64,000 nucleotides of DNA from Callipepla californica brunnescens (GCA_023055505.1 JALIRH010000001.1:7690467-7754466); one strand, 5' to 3'. Counted from the first letter of the stretch, positions 13,321 through 27,800 are shown. The notes: generated by a model from the letters alone, not told the origin. A program made the numbers and translations.

Positions 13321-14883
13321 GTATGAAAAAGACACTGCACTGTTGTACCTGTTGGATCTTCCATGGAGATAGATAAGATTTCCCAATGACATACTGTAAT
13401 AGTGAAGATGAAAAAATAAACTGATAATCTCTCAGTTAATTGGTTGCCATAAGAGAGCTGTCCTTCAAATCAGCCATCAAGTAAACAAAAGATTTCGGCT
13501 TTCTTAAGTGACTGAATAAATACTAGATTAAAGCACCTTGGCAGTTCCAGTAAGTTTATTTTTCTTTCACACATATGTTACTTGATCTGTAAATATTTTC
13601 ATCTACTCTGGGCTAAGACCTATTCAAATCATTAGGAGATTTTTTACTGATGTCAGTTAGTTTGTCCTTAACACTATGTACAAAGGATAAAAAGCACCAG
13701 AAATTCTAGCTTTCTGCAATTACCACACGGTATTGCTTTCTGCTGAACAAGACAAGGAAAAGCTTTCCAAATATATAGCATGCAAGTACCAACACAAGTG
13801 CTATCACTGATCAATTACTGCTAATTTAAAACCTCAGTTCTGGTTGTAGGGATGAAATGTTTTCTACATACAGAGTTTAGTTGTCAGCAAACACAACTCC
13901 TCTGCTGAACAGAAACACGTCTCATTTTTGCACTCCATGTGAGAGTTCAGTGAAACCATATCCAAAAGAGTATCAAAAGTTGTGGTTAATGAACATTTTA
14001 GATCAAAAACCATAAAACTCAGGATCCAATGTGTATATCTCTGCAGCAACTCAATGAGAAACCAAGAATGACTGATTCGTGTGCTCCAACTTTTCATCTA
14101 AGTTACAATGTCATGATGAAGGAAAGGAGTAGCCAGCCAAACTAGAGGGAAGGGAGGAATACACATTTACCATTTCATCATCACAGTAGCAGCTGATGAT
14201 CACAAAGATGGAGTCAAGAGACATGAGGAAGCATTTAGTCACCACAAGAAAGCTCAAGACAGGATAATAAATGTGTTAAAAACACTAGAAAAATCCCCAC
14301 AGAATTGGTATACCTTAACTAATAATCTTGAGATTCAGTTTTGACTACAAATAACCAGAGAAACTGTAAAAACACCTTAGCAAACAGTTGAAGAATTGTT
14401 CTTGTGTACTAATTTGAAAAGGTAATTGCATACTGGTTGACTTAATCCTTTCAGTTCCTGGAAATTTTCACAGACGTTGTTAAAAAAGGATCAGAATCAA
14501 TTTTTTTTACATTCACCTTTCTAATGATCTTGGAGTGCTGACAAGAAAAAATAAAAGGTAAAATCTGTGCAAAGGACACTGCTTTTCTCGGTGCATAACA
14601 GACTGCTAGTAGACTGGATGAAAAGGAAAAGAAAGATAATCCGTTTATGCATAAGTGCATGTGAACACACAGCTTTTATGTGCATAGAAGTGCATGTATA
14701 TATGGATAGATATCAAAAAGTGTACTTGCTACAGACAAAGCTTACCTCAAACAGACCACCAAGGGAATGCATTCAAAAAGGAAGGAAAAAAAAGAAGTGC
14801 TGGAATTAGAATGTTTTTGAGCACTCTGAGCACTCTGAAGTTAGCTGACAAACATCCATTCCAAACAGATTCAAACACTGCGG
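13321..14883. other. Spacer between the two inverted repeat copies
   Basis: About 1.56 kb separates the oppositely oriented copies. No gene is recognised. The frames at 14451-14809 have no domain and no splice partner. Confidence 0.45.
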
Positions 14884-14998
14884 CATGCAGCAATGGCAGA
14901 CACTCGTGGAAAACAGAACAGTTTGCAACAGTAAGATCTGATGCAGTGCAGTAGCTAAGGTAACATTCTTGAATTTAAGAATAAAAACAAAGATCGCA
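14884..14998 (+). repeat. Unnamed interspersed repeat, copy B
   Basis: This is the plus-strand counterpart of copy A. It begins near CATGCAGCAATGGCAGACAC and runs through GCAGTGCAGTAGCTAAGGTA to CAAAGATC. The two copies are inverted, so single-stranded DNA or RNA crossing both could fold into a stem of about 110 bp with a loop of about 1.6 kb. Similarity drops sharply on both sides, so no terminal inverted repeat or target duplication could be fixed. Confidence 0.75.
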
Positions 14999-17900
14999 AA
15001 CAAGAAAATCTCAACAGGAAAAGAAAAAAAGATGAAATAGATGCAATACAGCATACATAGCTTATTAAGTCAGTCACAAAATTTCTGTTTTAAGCAGAGC
15101 AGCTATTGTTTTTAACCACAGATTTATGGTTTTTAAACAAAGCTGCTGATCTCATGCAGAGTTAACCTGGATTTTAAATTCTCAAAGAAGCAGTTTCATA
15201 TGTTAGAGAAAATTCAATAGTTGGAAAATAGATTGTTTTTCTTCAGTGATTATTTTATTCCATAGATCACAGAGTTGCTAAAGGCAGTGGGACGCTCCCC
15301 TGTGGTGCTTTTTGCTTGGTATTTGTCAAGTGAGTTGCAGAATTGTTCATCCGGTACTAATAAACAATCTCATTAATGCTGTCTGAGCCCTGCTGCCTGC
15401 TCCAGCAAATCTGTCCAAACCTTCATAGACCAGTCACCTTTGCTGCAACACACATTCTGCCTAGCGAGCAGGGAGAACTCCTCCTCTTGCTGCATTCCAT
15501 TCCTCCCCCACTCTCTCTTCATGGTCCCAGCCATTACATTAACACAAAAACAACGATGTAGAGAAAACAACATATCAATTTCACAGGTGCATATTGCTCT
15601 CACAAATTACATTACACTATGCAGTACGAACCATATGATCCAGGGACTGATATTTTTTCATCCCCTTATTATTCACAGACTTTGTTACTCAATGCAAACA
15701 GTTCATTAGAACTCCAGAGAAAGCTGATTTAAAAGCAAGGATTCAAATCTCATTCAAGTGTACCTCAGATCCCAGTCCCCGGTTTAGGAAAATCACATTA
15801 ATTTGCTCTCTTAAAGCTTAGAGTCCCTCCAAAAGCAAATAAAGTCTCACAACTAACTCACTCCTATTTTCTAATTAGTCAGCCTGGCACAATCTACCCA
15901 TGTGGACATCAGTGTGATAGGTCCCCAGAAACTTCCACTCCAGGTGGAAGACGGGTGAAATAATTAATAGTTTTCTGGAGAAGGCCCCAAAAGCATTTAA
16001 CTCATTTTGTGTCTCTAAATAGGCAGGTAGCTAGATAGCTAGATTTATTTTTCTAAAATAAGTCCCTTTGCTTTGACAGCTTAGGAACTTCAGCTTGGCT
16101 TGCCCTTATTCAGCTTCTGTTTTCATTTTATGCAGTCTTTAAAGAGTATATGTGTAAAGGTTTACAATTCAAAAAGATACTTATCTGAGTTATTCAAGCA
16201 TGAGAATAGGAACTAATGACAGAAAGACAAGACAAAATGCCCTTATAAGGGAGGTCTGCAAATGTAAAGGTATTGGCAAAATTGTTTATAGCATCTTTAC
16301 AATGCAAAGATCTGAAGGCTTTAAAGCCTCCAGAGTGAACACACCCAATGCAAAAAACATCAAAATTATAAGGAATTGTTTCACTGTGTTTCTATGCAGC
16401 CAGAAATCTCAGCTCCTCTGTTTTGAGACCTGACCTACACACAAAACATCCAGATGACAGATTCCTTTGGGATTAGGGGCAGGCATTCATGTGTGTACAT
16501 GTCACATCATCCTTTTGCTAAGACTATTCAGGTACTGAAATTTCAGAATCCTTTTACAAAATTGTGATGACAGACAGACACTCCTATCTGTCTGAGATAG
16601 AGTGAATTCACAAAAGGTGTTAGTTCTTTCTAAAGGAATAGGAAAATAACTGCTTAATGAGGAGCTGGGTAGCATAGTTTTCCCTTCAAACCTTGCTCAC
16701 AGCATCTAGGGCATCTGGATTTTTGCAGTCTTGCCCAGAATTATTCATACACATCAAATCTCATTTTATTCTTTGTAAAATATGTGTGGCAATTTGCTAA
16801 TGCCAAAAGGAGAAAAATAAGATGATTCCCTACTATTAGTTTCAAAGTTGGCTTCAGTAATGAGAAGCAGACATTTAAAACTGAGCTGAGTTCCATTAAT
16901 ACCATTTCATAAACTTTCCTTCTGCATCCTTATCCAAAACTCTGTGTCCTGCTCTGTACAGTAAACCAAGCAGCTGTCATATGACAGTGACAGCCGGTGC
17001 CATACCTAGATGTAATATCATTCACTTGAGGCAGACAAAATAGGAAAAGCCTCATGTTCTGCCATCCTTCCTTTCTAAAATACATTTTTACACTAATTTA
17101 TAAAACATACAGCAGTTTTTCAATATAATTATTTTTTAAAGGAGTAACCACAAATATACATGCCCAATGATTTTCATTAATTAGCTCTTAATGAAGTTAT
17201 GTCTTCTCAACATAAATTTTGGAGAAGTTTGGAATAGATATTCAGTGACTAAAATTAATCGTGAATTGAACGTAGGTACATAAAAAATCCATGAAGCACA
17301 TGATAAAATCTTGTAAAGCAATCTAATACATCCCACATTCTTTATTGAATGAGGTACTTCTGGTATAATTGAGGGATCAGCTGACCATATTTTCCATTAC
17401 ACATGTCCATCACGAAGGCATGGAATGCAATGAAGGTGGTCCCTCCAGTTGTTACTACAAAGCAAACAATAAATGTATCATTAAAAAAAAAAAAAGTTTG
17501 GTCTTGTTTGTTTCAATTGTTTCTATCTGCAAAAAGGAACTTTGCAAAAGGGATTAATAAAACACAGGCTCTCTTTTCATTTTATGATACTGCTGACCAA
17601 CAGGGTGAAATAATCTTCGTGCATGATTATACTGAATAACCTGACCGTCAGCTATGCCATTTCAATAAAGCCTAATCCAAAACAGCCAGCTGAAAGGAGA
17701 CATAAATTAAGAAAAGGACTTACCATCAAATAAAACAATTTATTCCTCGCACAATTTTCTTGTTATTGTCATTGTCCATTTTTGTTCTCGCCTTTCCTGC
17801 TCATTTTTCCAAATCCAATTTTGCTTTATTTGATCTCTTATTTCTGTGTTGTGTACTGCCTAGTCATTTTCACCCTTTTTAAAATATCATCTCTGTTCTC

Positions 17901-20027
17901 CTTTTTATTCCTTTGCAATTCTCTACAGGACTTCCTTCACTCATCTCTTTCCTATATAGTTATTGTCTTGGTTTCTGCCGTCTCTGTACATTGTCTAAAT
18001 ACTGTACTCAATCTTCTATCTTGAACATTCCCTGCAAATACAAAAAATGCTTTTTAATTTTTCTGCTCAATTGCATTCAGTTATGATCATACTTCATTCG
18101 TTCTGATTCCTAAGTTTCAATTCCAATAAACTTCAGCAATTTATGGCAAAGTTCTTGTGATATTAATTGCTTCCCAAATTAAAAAAAAAATAATAGACAA
18201 GGAAGCTAAATGCTTGGTATGACTAACATTAATGTTTTCAGCAACATTGAGCAAACAAAGGGAAGATCTCTAATAAATATCAGCAATTTAGAAAAAGATT
18301 GCATTTTTCACATTTACATTGGTACAACACATCACCTTTCAGTCTTGTCTGGATTTGCATATGCATGGCTTTGATGATTTTGACTGAGACAGCCCTACAC
18401 TGCACACCAGCACCCAACAGGTAGCTCTGTGCTTCTGCAGTGACAGCCACATGTCCATCAGGTGACACGCCAGCAAAACACCTCTGGTCTGGAAGCAGGA
18501 AAACTGCATCTGGGCAGTGCTGCATCTGTCTAAATAAGCTCCATTTGCCTTGCATGAGTGAACTACAGTATAACACAACTACGCTTTAGTCCTTCTGGAC
18601 CCATGGGTCCGCTCTGATGCTGCCCATAGGCTTACCTAAACCAGCTCAAGTAGCTTTTCCTTGATATAGTTGGGCTTTTAAAATGACCAAGGACAGCAAT
18701 TCTTCATTCTTATATTTGGCAGCCGGGCTGAGGGGTTTTCATTACCTGAAAGAATAGAATTTGAACCCGTATGAATAACGGTGATATATAAGGAATAGTT
18801 TGTTAGGTTTAAATATATATTTAAAGAATATATATATAAATATTCTTTTTACCATTGCTATGCAGCAAGAATTTCCATGGGCTGAGAAATATGTGAACCC
18901 TAAAGTAAGAACGTCTTTGTGACTGGAAATATATCAGAACTGCCCTGAATTCCATCTGGAAAAACATCACTGAGACACTATGGCTTAGAAACAGCCTGAG
19001 AGAATGCATATGTAGGGATCACCACTGAAGCTCTGAAGTCTGCGCTTTCTCTGACCCTGATGTTTCCTGGGTTGTATTTCACACTATTTTTCTCACTCAA
19101 CAAGGTGTTTTGCCCTTTCTAAAACAAGTTTCCCCAGAGACATCGCCATGCTGGCAGTGGGGCCCAGCCCTGCCCTACGGTGGGGCCATTGGAGTGGGCT
19201 GGAATCAGTGGTTTGGCATGGGGCAGCCCAGCCTCACTTCACAGAGCAGCCCTGCAGGGGCACAGGCACACAACACGATTTTTTAAATTACATTAGCCCT
19301 GTGGTGGAGACATGTGCTGTCTGTTAGCGCCTGAATGTGAACACAGGGACATTAAATCCCTGCCACCCCAGAGCATAACACCCCAAAACGTGACAGAACA
19401 GCCTCTGTAAGTGATTATTGCTTGTCGTCAGCCAGGCATTTATGTAGAGTCTGTCAGTTTTACGTGATTTACATTGGCTAGGGCTGTGAACCATGAATAG
19501 AAGCAGCATTATTTGAGGGTTATGCACAAACACAGCTGAGCAGAATTTTTTGCCATTTATTTTATCATCTTTAGATTTTTTTGTCATTTTGTCCATGACC
19601 ACAGAGAGATATACTTATTACTTGAAATGCTGCATTTATTACATTTTCATTCCTTTGATTTATTTAGCTCGCAACAAGGTCAGTAGGATGTTTTCTCTCT
19701 GCCATATTTCTTAGATCAAAAATACACAGTGACATATTCTGAAAAATGTGTAACTACAATTATTCCATCTTTCCTTATGGCAATAAAGTATTCAAATATC
19801 TTGCAGAAGTGCTGGCATTTACATCAATTTATGTTTTCATGTAGTCCATATAGCCTTATATGCTTACATTAGTATCATTTTAAGTACTATAGTATGGAAG
19901 AGCCCTAAGGGATCTGATCTAAAAGGTGAAGAAGTATCTGCGATGGATTCGAGCACATCAGTGAGTTCAGCAGATTTAGCTTTAGCAAGTGGCTCGTTTT
20001 GAGGTATTCCTATAAAGAACTGATACA
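14999..20027. other. Intergenic DNA, no gene seen
   Basis: Nothing is recognised as coding. The longest frame (18576-18280 minus, 98 codons) is cysteine-containing but matches no family I know and lacks splice context. A G+C-richer patch lies near 19130-19280, with no motif that I can name. Confidence 0.5.
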
Positions 20028-20240
20028 GAATCATAGAATTGTTTCAGTTGGAAGAGACATTTACAGATCAAGTCCAACTCCCCTGCAATGAACAGGGACA
20101 TCCCTGGCTAGATCAGGTTGCTCAGAGACCCCTCCAGCCTGACTATGAATGTCTCCAAGGATGACAGGGCTTCCACCACCTCTCTGGGCAACCTGTTTCA
20201 TTGCCACATCACTCTTATCGTAAAAGACGTTCTTCACAGA
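20028..20240 (-). mobile_element. CR1 LINE 3' fragment, minus strand
   Basis: The plus strand reads AGAATCATAGAATTGTTTCA, GTTGGAAGAGACATTTACAG, ATCAAGTCCAACTCCCCTGC and CTTCCACCACCTCTCTGGGC. This is the reverse complement of the CR1 3' end, with the tail hexamers at the low-coordinate side. It is truncated to about 210 bp. Confidence 0.92.
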
Positions 20241-22633
20241 TGAAGAATTAAAAATAGAAATACATTAAAATGAACTGATGAAAAGAGGAGAGAAACTAGA
20301 CGAGGAACAGAAGAAAACTAAGACAAAATGCAAAATACCTGCCAAAGATGTTGCAAATTCACTATTAGGGAGGTCAACTGAAATGCCCACTTACTCACGC
20401 ATCCTCTTCACTCCACCAGTTGGATTATTTACCTTTATATCTGTTGTGCATAGGTATATCAGGTAGAAAGGTGAGCTACCTGCGCAACAGATCAGCTATT
20501 AATTATTCATCTTTTTTATCAAAGCTGCTCTTAGGTTACTTCAGGATACACTGAAAGGGATGAGATGAACCCATCCTTTGGACTGCAGGATCATCCAGGG
20601 ACTTGAAAGCGCTCCACCTTCTTGATATAGTTTCTTTGTACTTCACCAGATCATTTCTCTCACAGTAAACTCTTGGGTACCTGCATAACAAAGCAGTTTC
20701 TCCCTTTGACCCACTCTGAGAAAAGATCAAAAAGCTAATCAAGATTAATTGGAAATGCATATTTGCTTGACCTCTCAAACTAGCATCAGACACAGAAGAC
20801 ATTTGCACTGTACTGAAACTGCTTCCAATGTTTTTATTTTGGTTGAACTAAGTCATAAATTCATTGTAATTGAAACTATTCAAGAATTATGCATTATACA
20901 GTCTTCAGTAGTTTACATTGAGGATGACCGTGGTCCTGAATGTAAAAACTTTCTGCAGCTATATGCCTTCTGTTTCAAAGATTTTAGTCTATGTTTACTT
21001 CATCCCATAGTTACAAAAAGCAAAAAATAAAAAATAGAATCCTTTAGCAGTTTTACCACTACTGAAGTTCTTTGACCTAATCTGAATATTGTATAAGATG
21101 TCATTCACTTGCTGAGGATTGCAAAAGGTCTTCTTTGAATATATCAACCTTCAAATGTCTGTATAAGACTTAAATTGTCCTTAATATAGTGTCTGGACTG
21201 AACTAATTATTGTGAACATCAAAAGGTTTCCAGAAATACAATCATTAAATATTTTTCCTTTTCCTGGCATTAAAAAGCAACTCCTGGCTTTATTAGCATA
21301 AGTTTTCTCTTTAATTGAGTGCTAATGATGGTGCCTTTTCAAGGATTTTCATAGCCAGTACCCTGGGGTAAATAAACACATAAATAGGGTGGGGAAGTTT
21401 TGGGACTGAAATTTCAGATGAACAGCATCATTATAAAGAGGATATATAATTACAACATTAAGTATTTCCTTAAATCTGCTTTGGTGCTTTACATTTCAAA
21501 ATGACTCACAACATAACCAAAGTTATTAATATATGCCCAAATATTAAAACAAAAAAAAAAAAAAGATTTTCTTACAGCTTAAGTCAACCTTTAAATGCTC
21601 AATTACTGAATTTTGTTGATGCATTATATAACAGCATTCTTGTTCATTGTTTTTCCTTCAAAGTGTATTCAAATTTGAGTAAACTACGCCAGAGGAAAAC
21701 CAGAAGTAAACGAGCCTCAAGCAAATGGAATCCGTAAAAACAAGATCTCTGACCAACATACTCGAAACAGATTTTATTCTTCCAGATATTTAATTAAAGA
21801 GTTTGCTCTCTGTAGTAACAACTGGTGTTTGTTGGTTCCTCAAGTTCTTCTATGATTCCCATTGTCTGCTACTCTGTTCTGAAAGATTTCACGGAAGAAA
21901 TCAAACTTCTCTTTTCCTTTATAAGTTAAATGGGTTCTTGATAAAGCTTTTTCTTTTTCTTTTTTTTTGGTAACGCAGGAGGTATGGACGAGTGAGGAGT
22001 GTCACTAATGGCATTTTAGGCATAGGTTTGTCAGTGACAGAGTGCCACAAGCCTTGGTCCTACACTGTCTCAGTTTAGTGGCACCACAAGTCATTATTCT
22101 TTAGGAAACCCATAACAGCCTCCTGTCACCAACCTTCAGACTGTGAAAGCATTGTTTTCCACCAGAGAATATCTCTATTCCTGTTCTCAAAACATAATGA
22201 CCTGCTTAGATATTCCACAAGGAAAAGAACATATCAAATTATTATTGTGTTTTATGCACTGATCTTAGCAGCAGTGGCTTTAACTGGAAAAATTATTGCT
22301 GTCTAGTAAATATTTTTTCCTACAAAACTGCTTTATTCTGTGAAGCAAGCTCAAACCTTCCCCTGATCAGATAAAGAAGAGGAGAAGCTAACAGCAGTAG
22401 AGCTGTGATTCAGCTACTTTCCAGATTTCCTAGGCCACATTTCCCTTTGCTTCGTATTTTTAAATGCAAAATAACGATCACTCATACCAACTGGAAAATC
22501 TCATTCTTGAGGAATTCTGATCTTTTGAGCAAAATGAAAAGCCTAGAAGTATAGATAATGGAAAAGATAAAACAGAAACGTCAATATTGATTAAGTTCAT
22601 CTTTGGATTATGTATCTGTTTGTATGGAACAGA
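20241..22633. other. Intergenic DNA, no gene seen
   Basis: No gene or repeat family is recognised. Frames at 20536-21030 on both strands are under 94 codons and show no domain. Confidence 0.5.
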
Positions 22634-22730
22634 TACAGGTCACCAGATTGGTGAGGCACAACCTGCCCTTGGTGAAGCTATGTTGGCTGTCATGAATCCC
22701 ATTTTCATCTTGCAGGTAATTTTTTCCAGC
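22634..22730 (-). mobile_element. CR1 reverse transcriptase remnant, minus strand
   Basis: The minus-strand translation reads HDSQHSFTKGRLCLTNLVT, close to the CR1 RT block QHGFTKGKSCLTNLI. The matching DNA on the plus strand is AGATTGGTGAGGCACAACC, then CTTGGTGAAGC. The recognised part is about 90 bp of a much longer element, with no CR1 3' tail nearby, so it is an isolated internal fragment. The open frame at 22587-22889 on the plus strand is antisense to it. Confidence 0.75.
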
Positions 22731-24380
22731 AGTCTTGTGGAAATACCAACAGTAGGACCCACAATGCTGAAAATCTTTCAATCCTTAACATTTTCTACAA
22801 ACAAAAACTTACACGTGTTGAAGTTTTTGCTAAACAGTTTCATGACTTTCCTTTTTTTAGTGCTGAAGCAAGGCAAGATTTTATTGTGATTTAAAAAAAT
22901 GCAAATACTCTTTCAAATCAATTTCCAACTGTCTTTTAATAAGGTGCAATTTGAACACTTTGATATGCCAGACTCAGACCTGGTCCTCATCCTTAACAAT
23001 CAAAAAGTTTTCTCATTCATTTCTTTGTGCTTCTAGCTATGCGAATGCATCACCTTCTTTAACAATGGCCTCTGGTCAGCTGGCTTACTGCACTATGCAT
23101 TCAGCTTCAGATAGATGTGGGGAATATTAATCATGTCGATGTTTTACCTCCTACTGCCCTGACCTTCACTGGGGAAAGCAAAGATCCCAGAAATAGAATA
23201 TGTGAAGGAGTAGATTAATTTGGGATGAGTCTTCTTCATTTTGGGCCAGAACCCAAGCCAGAATCAATCTTAAGACTTTATTTATGCCAATAGAATTATG
23301 TTATTGAAACCAGTTGAACATCTTTTCCAACAGTAGACTCTTGACCTCTCAGGTTTTTTTTTCAATTGATAATAGGCTGTCTGAAATATTAAAAATGGAA
23401 TAGTATATATATATTTATATATAATAAGTTAATCCTGCGCTTAAGATTATATAGGAGAAAAAATAAAACTGTCATGATTGGCACCTTGCTAATTTCAGTA
23501 TAAATAACAATTAATTATATGCTTGCATGGTATTTCTCAGACAGCCCCACAAGCTATCTTCCAATAACTGCTTGATCTCTTCTCAGCACCTTATTAGTAC
23601 AGTATTGTGAGTATAGCCAGTCTTAATTTTTTATTTTTAAGGAATTTTTTAGCCTTTGCAGCTACAGTAGAAAAAAAAAAGAAAAAAGTCTTTCTAATAT
23701 TTTAATGGCATTTAAAGTCTCAACAGTAAATAAAAAATAAAATAAAATACACAGAAACACAAAACCTCAGAACAGAGAAGAGAAACCTGTAATATCCCAT
23801 AACAGTGATCATCAGTTTAGCATTGAGACTGGATATTCAGCTGTTAGTCCCATTTCACAATTGAGGAAACATACGTGACATTTTGGATAAAACAAGGTGA
23901 TCTCCTTTTGAAAACAGTCCAAGTGCTTGATCCAGAGGCAGCAGGGAGCACAAAGGGTCTCAAAAGCCCCAGATAAAAGCTCAGACTGTGTTCCTCTACC
24001 TATCAGACTATATCATCATGTAATTAGCTGCTGCATCAGAGTAAACTAATCAGTCTTCACCCTTTCAGGGTGATCTTAGTGACAGGAAAGCCAGAGATCC
24101 CAGCTCCTGTGTGAAGTTCTCCAGGCTATGTAACTTGGTGCAAAATCAAAGCAACAGTAGATAAGGCAAACTCATATGAAAGTAATGTAATTAATTCCGG
24201 TGTAAATAATGTAACAAATCCTCACAGATAATTTAACTAAGCATAATACTGACAGTTGGCAAGAAGCATTGCTGACCAGGATAGAAATAAACTTTTGTTT
24301 GGAAAGCATTTTAATGATCTGTATTTTTAACAAGGAATAAATTAAATGCTTGTGAGATCTACTGTGTCAATAACTTATAA
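22731..24380. other. Intergenic DNA, no gene seen
   Basis: AT-rich, with a (TA)n-rich patch at 23403-23424. No exon or repeat family is recognised. Confidence 0.5.
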
Positions 24381-24880
24381 TTTCCTCAAAAAGCAGATGC
24401 ATCTGGGGCAGGAGCTGAGCAAGCTGCCCCACTAATGAGCCCAAGCCCTGTTTTGAAAGAAAAGCAGTGACAGCAGGTCGATAAAACTGACGGATGGGAT
24501 GGGAGGGGGCTGCATGAGCGACCAACCGTGGTCACTTCTCAAGGCAGAGGAGCACCTGGCCTCTGGGGCAATCTCATGCATTGGCATGAACAAACACCTG
24601 CCATCAAAGGGTCTCTGTTGTTCAGGAGCCCATGGCCCAGGATCTGCTCCACCATTTCCATACAGTGAGCACATCTGATGACACCAACATTTACACGTTG
24701 AGTTTTGCAGGGCACCTGGCCCCGCTCCTGTCCAAAAGCCGCACTGGGGCTTACAACACACAATGTGCCCCCCCTCCCCCACCCTGTTTTCACGTGCAAC
24801 ACCCACCTGGCACACACAAACAAACCCCACAACAAAGAGGCTTTGGGACACAGCCTATGAGAATCATTATCACTTACCAC
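24381..24880. other. G+C-richer block of unknown nature
   Basis: This block of about 0.5 kb is visibly richer in G and C than its surroundings. It holds overlapping open frames on the minus strand, the longest 139 codons at 24851-24432. That frame is rich in Cys, Trp and Pro, matches no family I know, starts in a VxGFVCVCQ-type stretch, and is not flanked by convincing splice sites. A C-rich run at 24770-24782 and a poly-T tract just beyond 24880 border its right end. It could be an unrecognised repeat, a regulatory element or a lncRNA exon. I do not call a gene. Confidence 0.3.
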
Positions 24881-24882
24881 CT

Positions 24883-27800
24883 TTTTTTTTTTTTTTAATT
24901 TTTGTTTTACTTTGTGAAGACAAAATCAATAAGCTTTGAGAGAGGAAAAGAATAAATCAATGAGTAGATGTTCTTTTCCTCCTCTTCTTCCTTCTCTAGT
25001 GAAACCTCCCATTGTTTAACAGTGGGAGCTGATGCCACATGAAGAATTGCCTTGAGATGCTTTGGAGCAGTGGTGGGATATGGCCAGCTCTGCTCCCCTC
25101 AAAGTAGAAAAAAATGGTATTATAGTTCAGGCTCACAAGAAGAAATGCTTTCCATATCTCAGTTTGTGATACTTTTTTTTTTTTTTAATGCTAATTAATT
25201 TTAGAAAGGCTTTTTATTTCTGTTACCTTTACAGTATTTTCAGTAGTAGCTTAACTTAAGGACTTTAAAAGGAGTGCATCAAACCAATAAGCACTCCAAT
25301 CACTCTTTGCAGTGTGATTAATTTTTTATCCTGTAAATATTTTTGAAAGCCTTCTTTTAATAATAATTCTTCTTTCAATAATATCTTTTTTTGTGATAAC
25401 CTACAAGTCTGAACAGTCAATTAGGAAAATCATGCCCTCTGAAGTGATTTATCTTTTAATTTGCTTTTGTTTCATGGATAATTTATATTATGCTTCTTAG
25501 TATATACAATAAATAAAAAGACAATATTGATAGTGTATTATTTGTTTACTGCAGGGAAACATAATTGTACTGCAGACAGTAGAGGTTTTTACATGAAACA
25601 AAAAAAAATACACTAGCCAATGAACACAAAGTTATCATAAATAAATGGTTAAAGAAGAGAATAAACTCCCCTCATGTGCTCACATTATAATGTTTCCTCA
25701 GGCATTTTGGACTGAAGAAGAGCTCCTGCTGGGACATTTTGAGAATAGAAGCAATTAACACAAATAACAGCTGACTATTTACATTCTCAAGACCTGATCT
25801 CTTATTAAAAACAACTGAAAGACTCCCCATTATGTAATAACACTGGATGAGCCCTTTAATTTTTCTGTCACTTCTCTACAGTGTTACGTGGGTGTGGTGA
25901 AGTTTTCGCCAGCATTAGAGATGATAAAATTAAAAATTACATGGGTAAATTTTCTTTGTGTTTATGTTACCCTTTTTACAAGCCTTAAACACAGTTTTGA
26001 GGATCAGGTCTAACATTCTCATTAGTATTTCTGACTCAGCCCTTTCTTTAACAAGCATGAGATACTAAGGGAAAAATGTTGTAGAATGTTCTAAATTCAT
26101 TTCACAATCAACTCTGTCCGTGAAACACTCTATAATTCAGCAATATCACATTCTGGTAAGCTCTATTTTTTTTTTTTTTTCCCAGAAATACTAGCTGAAA
26201 TGTGCAACGTGATTGTTCTTGCGCATGCATGATGAAAAAAATATTGGAGGTCATGCACAGAGGTGGGACAGATTTATTAAAACACTTTGTGTAATGTCTC
26301 ATAAAACCTTAATATCTCCAAAATTAACTCCAATTGGAATAGCAATGAACATAATTGTATGGGGTGGAAACTATCTGAATAGCCATAAATATACATTCAT
26401 TATAAATACCAAAGTTTTGATTTGTGGTCAAAAGTGTTAAAGAGATTGGCAGTAGATTGAGTTTTTTAAAAGTTTGATCATCAGATCTGGAATGTTGAAG
26501 GAGAATGTGAGGGTAACAGAAAGAAATTTGAGTAATAAAGACATTTAGGGAATTTCGAAATCCAATGTCAACAAGTGGTAACGTCATGAGATACAGTCTC
26601 ATACCTTGGAGTAAGACTAATGTAGATCAAAAGCTGTAAGGAGGAGAAAGCAGGAATCCTGTCACATTAGAGGTGGTCAGGCTGATGGCAATTTCCCGCA
26701 GCTTCATGCTGGCACTGGCTTTTGCCAGGCTGCCATCACCACCATTTTCTGAACTAATCCAAGATTGCATGTGCCCAGGTGTACAGAGAACGGGCATAGT
26801 ATCAGAAGACCTCAGTAAATTTAGATCTCCTTGGCTACCTCAGCTTTTATCCTCTTTTCTGAAGAACACAGGTTTCATCACTTTGGTCCCTATCAGCATT
26901 TATCCTGTAAAGGAACTGGTGAGAAAGAAGTCATAATGATCTCTATATACTTTGCACTTTACAGAAAGATAGTAGCAACTCATTTTGATCCTCAGAAACC
27001 TTCAGTAACTCAAAAAAATCAGTAAAATCCAATGCAAAAAAAGACAGACTCATTAACCTTATTTTTATTAATCTTCTTCCAGATAATTTCCTTTTTATTC
27101 TTCAAAGTGGGATTTTGTCATTTCTGTATCACAATGAGCAGGTACAGCTCATTCACAGAATGAATGCAAATATATTTCAAAATAATCTAAAAATAACAGA
27201 TTTTTTTTAATTATTATTTTTAAGCTAAATTTAATAAATGAGGATTCATCATTATCAAAGGTTTGAAGGGAACAACCAGGCAACCAGAACCCAAGGATCA
27301 GTTATTTCAGGAGGCAATTGCACTTGTGCTGTGTATGACCTCTCCAGGACCTCCCGCTGCCCATTTTTGAGCTCATTTACAGGAAGGCTGAGCCATCCCC
27401 TAGGACTACACTGTTGTTAATGTTAAATTGTCTTATCTTGCAATTGGCATAAATCTTCAAATACACTATGAAATAGATGAGCAACTCTTTTCAGGTTGTA
27501 TGCTGTGGTCATCATGCTGAATTCAATGGAGCCACACAAAGTTCACAAAGTTAAAAACCTACAGTTGTGCCGAGTGGTTGCTACCGTTAGTCTCACACTT
27601 TGAACAGCTCTCTTGCAGACTCCTGCAACTCCGGTTAATGCCAGTGTATATCTCCTGTAGTTTAGACTTCTGTCCACGTGTCCTCATTCTTTAAAGCGTT
27701 AGGCACACAACAGCTGTGGACAGCCATGCTTGTGCTGCGGAGCTACACCCAGTGCAGAGCCATTTGACTAATACAGCTCTCAACAGTACAGATGTTCCTG

